Of a stretch of DNA of 64,000 bases, positions 58,301 through 64,000 are shown one piece after another. Origin of the DNA: Pristionchus mayeri (taxonomy: Eukaryota > Nematoda > Chromadorea > Rhabditida > Neodiplogasteridae); assembly GCA_036245805.1 (NCBI GenBank), contig BTRK01000005.1:30299469-30363468 (forward strand), read 5' to 3'. A program made the position numbers and the translations under genes. The notes below the pieces were generated by a model that ran no database searches, was not told the DNA's origin, and saw only the letters and a list, made by a program, of their open reading frames with translations. Each line of letters opens with the position of its first letter. The first letter of the stretch is position 1.

Positions 58301-61100
58301 GGAAATAGTTGGAAAGTTCAAGTTTACTTCTGATCATCGTTTGGTGATGGCAAAGATCCGGCTTGATTCGTCAATCCGGTTTTTCCCTCGGAAAGCGAAA
58401 AATCCAACTGAATTTTCTAAGCAACTGTTCACAACCGCAATTTATACAGTAATCTCCAAAGAGTTCAATGGTTACGATCGATTGCGAAATACTCTCATAG
58501 CAACAGCCGGCCAATGTATGATCCCCAAACCACGCAATGAACGATTTTCCAATAGAACGAAACAGCTGTTTGATGAAAGAAGGAGGCTGAAGTACACCCC
58601 AAATACGCCTCTTAACAGAATCAACTTTTCACTCACGGGAAAGGCCCTTCGTTTCTCCATCAAGGACGACTTATACCGCGGACACGTGGAGACTGTGCGG
58701 AGAGCCGTGTATTATGGGAAGAGTACCAAGAGAGCTTTGCAAGCCTCTCAAATAGGCAAGACTCAACTCAGCCAGTTGGAGAAGAATGACGGTACTGTCG
58801 CCAAGAACAAATCGGAGATTCACTCACTTGTCAAATCATTCTACAATGAGTTGTATAAACGCACGATAAGGCCAAAAAGGAGACATTTCCGATGTAATGA
58901 TCAGTTCTTACCATTCTTAGAAAGTGAAATCAAAAGAGGAATCGTGCAGTTGAAGAATGACAAAGCACCCGGACCTGATCGAATTAAAGCAGAGATGTTG
59001 AAATGCGGAATGGAATTGCTTACGCGTCCCATCACAGACCTATTCAACAAGTGGATATTAGAAGAGTGTGTTCCCAACGAATTGTCCGACGCAACAATAT
59101 CTCTGATATTCAAAAAAGGAAACGTCTTGGACATTTCGAACTATCGCCCGATTTCGTTGTTGAACATAATCTACAAGTTATTCACTTCAGTAATCGACTC
59201 ACGAATTGCGAATCAACTTTCCGACAATCAGACCAGAGAGCAAGCGGGATTTCGAAGGAATTTCTCTACTACGGACCATATTTTCACTCTAACAGAATTA
59301 CTCCAAAAATCAGAGGAATATCGTTTCCCCGTATATCTCGTGTTTATTGACTACAAAAAAGCGTTTGATAGCTTCGAATTTGACAAAGTGTGGGAAGCTA
59401 TTTCAAATCACGGTATTCATCCCAAAATAATCAATACCCTGCGATTCATATACAATGCAAGCCAAGTATCAGTGCGAATCGAATTGGACAAGACAAAATT
59501 CCTATCGAGATTGAAAGAGGAGTCAAACAAGGGGATCCGATCTCATCACACCTTTTCAATGCAGTCGTTGAAGAGATTTTCCGTAAGCTGAATTGGGAAG
59601 GATGTGGAATTGAAGTGGATGGAGAGAAACTGAATCATTTACGATACGCGGATGACATTGTCTTAATTTCACATTGCTCAAAGGAGATTGGAACCATGCT
59701 AAGTCAATTATGCACTGAAAGCAAGTATGCAGGATTGGAAATAAATCAGAAAAAGACAGTTATGATGTGCAATACAGTACCAACTCCTCAACGAATAGAT
59801 GGCAAAACGCTAGAATATGTTAATCAATTCATCTACCTGGGTGTTCGTTTATCATTCGATCAGGACTTGAAGCTGGAATTGAATAGGAGGATAGGTGCAG
59901 CATGGAGATCATTTAACAAGTTTCAAGAATTCATGACTAGTCGAAGTGTGGCAATGGCGCTCAAGACAAAAGTATTCAGAATGTGCATCGAGCCGAGTTT
60001 TCTTTATGGAAGTGAAGTTTGGAGCACTACGAAGTCTGAGCGGAAAAGACTGATTGTAGCACAGAGATCTATGATGAGGAAAATGGCCAGCGTGACTGGA
60101 TTTGATCGGAAGACCAACGATTGGCTCAGTAGAAAGGTGCCCTTAGAGGACATTCGAGTACGAGCGATGCGGAGAAAATGGAATTGGGCGAAGAGACTAG
60201 CTACGCTGGACGACAATAGATGGACTACAAGAATTCTCAATTGGACACCGTGGGATAGATTGCGACCTCCTGGACGCCCAAAAATCAGATGGCGGGACGA
60301 ATTTGTCAAAGTATTTGGAGTAACATGGGCTAATAAGTGCAGAAGAGATCCCATCCAATGGAATGGCCGTTCCTTTCAACAGGCTATTGACCTGAGGCTT
60401 GAATAAAATATTGAATATTGAATATTGAATATATTGAACCCGACTCAAAATCACTCCACAGAGTTTGCAAATAGCTCATAATGAGGACAATCAATCGAGG
60501 GTGCAATGACATAAAGTCTAAAACATACGTGACAGATGTTAATTAAGATAATTAAAATCGCTAATTCTTGTAAAAGGGGGAAAATAATTCGTAGTTAGAA
60601 GAAGTGAAAAAATAATGTAATGTGAATCTATGCATTGAACCAATGCGTTGTAATGCATTTTTAATTGAGGTTATGTAATGGAGAGAATGCCACCAACTCA
60701 CGTTTTCTTCGATTTGGCGTGCTGAATAGCGTCCATGAGGTCATACACAGTCACGAGATTGCGGTCGGTGGAACCATCTGGAAAATATGAATGATCGTTT
60801 AGAATTAAATTATTATATAATACATAATTCGGGGGGGGGGGGGGGAGGTACCTTGCCAGAAGAGAGCGAAGTTCGCCCAGAGATGGACTTGTTCACGTGG
60901 AGTTTTCTTCTCGATAACGTTCCTCACGCGTTGTCTCACCTGATTCAGGAGAGCCCTCTCATCGCTGATGTTCGGGGTGAACCTGAACAACGATCGATAT
61001 TATTGGCGAAGATATCTACTCAATACTCATGGGTTAAAGTAAAGAGGACGCACCGATGAGTAGAGAGACGATAGGGAAGCTTGAAGTGAACAAACGTCAT
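52380..61100 (-). CDS. USP-type deubiquitinase with UBL module, introns expanded by mobile elements (USP3)
   Basis: Eleven exons: 61054-61100, 60852-60982, 60702-60777, 57165-57333, 56266-57082, 53575-53723, 53421-53480, 53086-53252, 52861-52988, 52650-52755 and 52380-52524, in frame, about 664 residues. N-terminal UBL-like segment (TFVHFKLPYRL ... LLNQVRQRVRNVIEKK ... LWANFALFWQ); a long Ser/Pro/Arg-rich middle; Cys box SGNDCFLNAALQYMRRAKDL; QQDAYETLIKIFDDV; zinc finger (CCECCPCC ... CEVCKK); His box SRGHYVAYTREDDGEW then LHDDD. The 47-nt first exon equals USP1 and the UBL-module gene. An RTE retroelement fills intron 3 and a 1.9-kb palindrome fills intron 5. A run of about 15 Gs sits in intron 2 (near 60835). 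The gene looks intact, but transcription across the inserts is untested. Confidence 0.8.
54031..55915. repeat. 1.9-kb palindromic element in an intron of USP3
   Basis: Left arm from TAACACAGGTATCACGAGT (54031) and right arm ending ACTCGTGATACCTATGGTATA are reverse complements to about 54880/55070, with a short unique centre. The arms carry AGCCGTCATTTAGGAATTTTC and its complement. No coding capacity found. Confidence 0.9.
57700..60440 (+). mobile_element. RTE-type non-LTR retrotransposon, 5'-truncated
   Basis: It encodes part of an AP-endonuclease domain and a reverse transcriptase and ends in short tandem TTGAATA repeats (60404-60440), typical of RTE 3' ends. The 5' boundary is not certain: recognisable coding starts at about 57822, inside the endonuclease domain. 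It lies in intron 3 of USP3, in the opposite orientation. Confidence 0.8.
57822..60406 (+). pseudogene. RTE endonuclease/reverse transcriptase with one frameshift
   Basis: First frame 57822 to about 59500: FHSVSDRLSYLDLP, LRIINAYAPT, VVLGDFNAKVG, IDYIMTRDL and TSDHRLVMAKI are endonuclease motifs. NDKAPGPDRI, NYRPISLLNIIYKLF, QAGFRRNFSTTDHIF and VFIDYKKAFDSF are reverse transcriptase motifs. A single missing base in an A run near 59496 shifts the frame. The second frame continues IERGVKQGDPISSHLF, LRYADDIVLIS (catalytic YADD), and a C-terminal region GRPKIRWRDEFVKVFG to stop at 60406. The protein would nick target DNA and prime reverse transcription on it; this copy lacks the N-terminus and has the frameshift, so it is dead. 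Confidence 0.9.
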
Positions 61101-61367
61101 CTTGCCACTGCAATAGAGGGATTGGATTGGATAAGACAAGGAGAAACTAGAGACAGAGCAGACAGAAAAATACAGAGGGGAGCGCTCGAGTGAGGAACGA
61201 GAGCGAATGGACTCAGAGCGAGCTGTGGATTCGAAAATGGTACTCTTCCGACGTCGACGAGGGAGAGTGAAGAAATAGCATGTGATTATAGGAGAGAATA
61301 GAGAAGCAGATTGAGAGAAGCGTCCATTGAGAGGAGTGGAGGACTGCCAAGAGGTATGCGTACAGTA

Positions 61368-62721
61368 CAGGGTGCGGAGAAGGTATGGCAACAAGGATTT
61401 AACCATGTATTTTCTTTCAAAACCATCGCACACTTTTGAAACGGTACACAGCATTTATCAGAGGTATTAGGAACATAACAACGAGAGCTTATTCGATTTG
61501 ACCTCCGTTGGCCTTGATGACAGCCTTGAGACGAGAAGGAAATGACTCGACGACGGCCCGAAGGTACTTCTTATCGATCTTGTCTCATGCCTTCTAAAGG
61601 GAGTTCTTGAGACTCTCCAGATTCGGGTTTCGAATAGAGCAAGCTTCCTTCTCTAGAATAGACCACACGCTAAAGTCGAGGGGATTCAGATCGGGACTGT
61701 TGGAGGGCCATTCATTAGATGTGATGCAGATCTGATGCGCTTAAGTAATTATTCGTCTTCCGTTGCGCCGCCGAGCGTAGATAAAATATATATGAAGTCG
61801 GGAAGATGCCTCGCGCACCAGTTCTGGGTGAGTTTTGCGGAATGTGCGGGTACAAAATCTTGCTGGAAGGTCCAACGGCGCCCTTTGAAGTGGGAACGTG
61901 ACCAGGGAAGAAGAGTCTTCTCCATGAACTGCTTGATGTAGTAGTGCTTATCGACCTTCATACCGGGCTTGACGAAAACAAAGGAAGTCTTGCCGGTGGC
62001 ACACACTCCTGCTCAAACCATCACTGACTGCGGGTGGGAAACTCGAGAGACGGTTCTGTCCCTAGCATTGGCTTGCTGGGCAGACTGAGCAATCACTCTC
62101 GTGTTCTGACTATTGAAAGCCTGCTCCACGGTGAACATCTTCTCATCCGAGTAGACAGTCGTGAGATGTTCGGCCCACGCAAGAAGCTTCTTGCATCTCT
62201 TCAGTATATTTTCCTTGTGAACGCCAGTCAGACCATGGCTCTTACACATCTTGTAAGGGTAGGACATGAGTCCAGAATGGGCGATCTTGCGCATCGAATG
62301 CTCGTCAATACCGAGATCAAGGGCCATCTTCCTCATAGATCGCTCGGGATTGCTTGCGACTCGCTTCTGCACAATTTTCTTGTTCTTGCGAGTGACAACG
62401 GAGGAAGGTCTGCCCATTCTAGGACGGCCCTTAGTCGTGCCCAGCTCCTTGAAACGGCGGATGATCTTGAAAACGGTAGGACGGCAAACACGGAGTTTCT
62501 TCGAGATTGACCCAACGGTCTCGTCGGTGCTCCAAAGGTATAAACTATAATTGATTGGCGGAATTGGTGGGGTCGAACCATAGCTAGGGGAAACAATTTA
62601 AAGTGCGCCTTGAATACACCGAATGATTAGGTAAAACATGTTATAACATGTATTAACAGTTTTCCAGGACTGATGAAATGTTTGAGTTCAAACTTTGTTT
62701 CCTTACTTTCTCCGCACCCTG
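61368..62721 (-). mobile_element. maT/mariner-type transposon, 1354 bp
   Basis: Ends CAGGGTGCGGAGAA and complement (TTTCTCCGCACCCTG) with TA on both sides. It encodes a decayed transposase on the minus strand. It is different in ends and protein from the two TTGGGGTGTCC mariners. Confidence 0.85.
61489..62596 (-). pseudogene. maT-like transposase remnant
   Basis: In order on the minus strand: helix-turn-helix stretch KKLRVCRPTVFKIIRRFKEL, GRPRMGRP, SMRKMALDLGIDEHSMRK, then catalytic motifs TVYSDEKMF, FQQDFVPAHSAKLTQNW and NSPDLNPLDFSVW. There is a stop near 62010, a frame break after HLPDFI (near 61795) and further stops near 61600. The triad of three aspartates is of the DDxD type. No intact start; inactive. 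Confidence 0.85.
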
Positions 62722-63497
62722 TAGTTGATTGGAAAATATTTTGCATGATGATATTGAGGATTCAAGGAACTGTATCTCCCAAGGAACTGTATCTTCCATT
62801 CCTTGTTAGTCGTCCCGAGCGGTCCCTTTCCCTTTTCTCTCTGATTTGGATTGGTTTCCCCTAATACCCCTCGCTTCCGCCTTCGCATCATCAAAAAAAG
62901 AGAATCCCCAGCCAAGCCGGAGTGGTCACCGTGTGATGGGTATGACCTACTAAGATGTTTGGTCCTTCAGAATCTCGACTCGATCATCTCGTTGAAAGAT
63001 TAATCATCGAGTCTGGAGGATTCGAGCAGAGAAGATTCTAGAACACGCAAAGCTTCGTTTACGCCCTATAGCGAGATTCTATCTATGCAATGCAATCCAA
63101 CATCCTCTCGCAAGCACACCGCAAATTACCATCTTGAAATGAGAAGAACGACCTTTTCTGACACCACATCTTGATCTGCGCCCAGAAAGCGATAACAGAT
63201 AAACATTGTATTGTATTTGTATTTTATCCCCCAAGTGTCTATTTCACCAAGCTCGTTTTCTGAAAAGGGTTATCCGGAAATCCGTGTCGGCTTAGCTCGT
63301 TGCACATGGAGAGAGATCGCAGAAATAAGATCACTCAATCCGAAATTCCAAAACGATCAATTCTAAAATGAACTGATCTTCACGCTATTGGCTCTTTTTA
63401 CGAATAAATTTGACGGTCTGATCTGAACGTAACAATTTTGTAAGTCCCGTCCAATCTATCTATAGTAAGTTGGGAATTTGTGCCACATGTGCAAGCT
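62722..63497. other. no gene seen
   Basis: No supported gene or element between the maT transposon and the last palindrome. Confidence 0.35.
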
Positions 63498-63942
63498 ATC
63501 GTACGTGATGGAAATTTAGGAACGAAAACCATGCAATTTCCAAAAATATCACGTTTCGTGGATTATGGTGAATTTTTATTTTTATGAGTTTTGCTTTCTT
63601 GCATTCTTTTTTTCATGTGCGTTTTCATAAAACGGATGGGATTTTACACGGAAATATGGCTAGAAATGCAATAAAATCACGTGAAAAAACATGTAATATT
63701 GACGAAATAGCCATAACCGGGTTTTAGCACTATTTCGTCAATATTTAATGATTTTTGACGAGATTTTACTGCATTTCTAGCCATATTTCCGTGTAAAATC
63801 CCATCCGTTTTATGAAAACACACATGAAAAAAAGAATGCAAAAAAGCAAAACTCATAAAAATGAAAATTCAACATAATCCACGAAACGTGATATTTTTGG
63901 AAATTGCACGGTTTTCGTTCCTAAATTTACATGACGTACGAT
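63498..63942. repeat. palindromic element, about 445 bp
   Basis: Arms of about 209 bp (ATCGTACGTGATGGAAATTTAGG and complement at the other end) surround a short centre containing CGAAATAGCCATAACCGGG. Non-coding foldback element; arms differ at a few positions. Confidence 0.85.
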
Positions 63943-64000
63943 ACAGATTAGGCAGTCCCATGTGTAAGTTACAAATCTGTAATTCCCTTTTAAAAGTTAC

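Noticed and set aside
1..64000. CRISPR arrays, prokaryotic operons, rRNA genes
   Set aside because: None seen; repeats are transposon-derived and genes are spliced, so the DNA is eukaryotic.

Overview
The window looks like nematode nuclear DNA: genes made of many 50-200 nt exons separated by short introns ending in TTTCAG-like acceptors, serpentine chemoreceptor-type sequence, and a dense load of mariner/Tc1, MITE, Helitron-like and RTE-type elements. A diplogastrid such as Pristionchus would fit, but the sequence alone does not prove genus. Coding sequences were rebuilt by hand from splice signals, intron phase and comparison between paralogues inside the window; coordinates may be off by a base or two.

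Layout. 0.2-1.8 kb: a long palindromic element. 2.0-2.5 kb: the last two exons of a gene that starts upstream. 2.9-29.6 kb: a same-strand (+) cluster of eight genes plus one relic (copies A-H) encoding small membrane proteins: signal peptide, a six-cysteine sushi-like ectodomain, one membrane helix and a cysteine-rich tail. Copies B, C, D and H look intact. A has lost a donor site, E is interrupted by a mariner inside an exon, F has a large nested palindromic element in an intron and a phase problem, and G has several ectodomain modules with one internal exon fusion. Two minus-strand genes of a second small cysteine-containing secreted/membrane family (13.5-17.0 kb) and a damaged secreted-protein gene (21.1-23.4 kb) sit inside this cluster.

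29.9-61.1 kb: a ubiquitin-themed block. It has a double RING-type protein (-), a ubiquitin-like-domain USP protease (USP1, +), a gene of unknown function sharing the first two exons of the ubiquitin-like module (-), USP2 (-) and USP3 (-, spread over 8.7 kb by an RTE retroelement and a 1.9-kb palindrome in its introns). Several exons of the three USP genes have identical lengths (60, 128 and 106 nt), so they are tandem paralogues. Between USP2 and USP3 lie a coiled-coil membrane protein (-), a three-layer nest of transposons (43.6-46.05 kb) and a seven-helix chemoreceptor gene (+).

61.4-64 kb: a dead maT/mariner-type transposon and a final palindrome. Overall this reads as a fast-evolving, transposon-rich arm-like region in which two lineage-specific families (sushi-like membrane proteins and UBL-USP proteases) are expanding by local duplication while mobile elements break some copies. 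The sushi-like cluster and the UBL module shared with a non-protease gene are the best candidates for undescribed biology.
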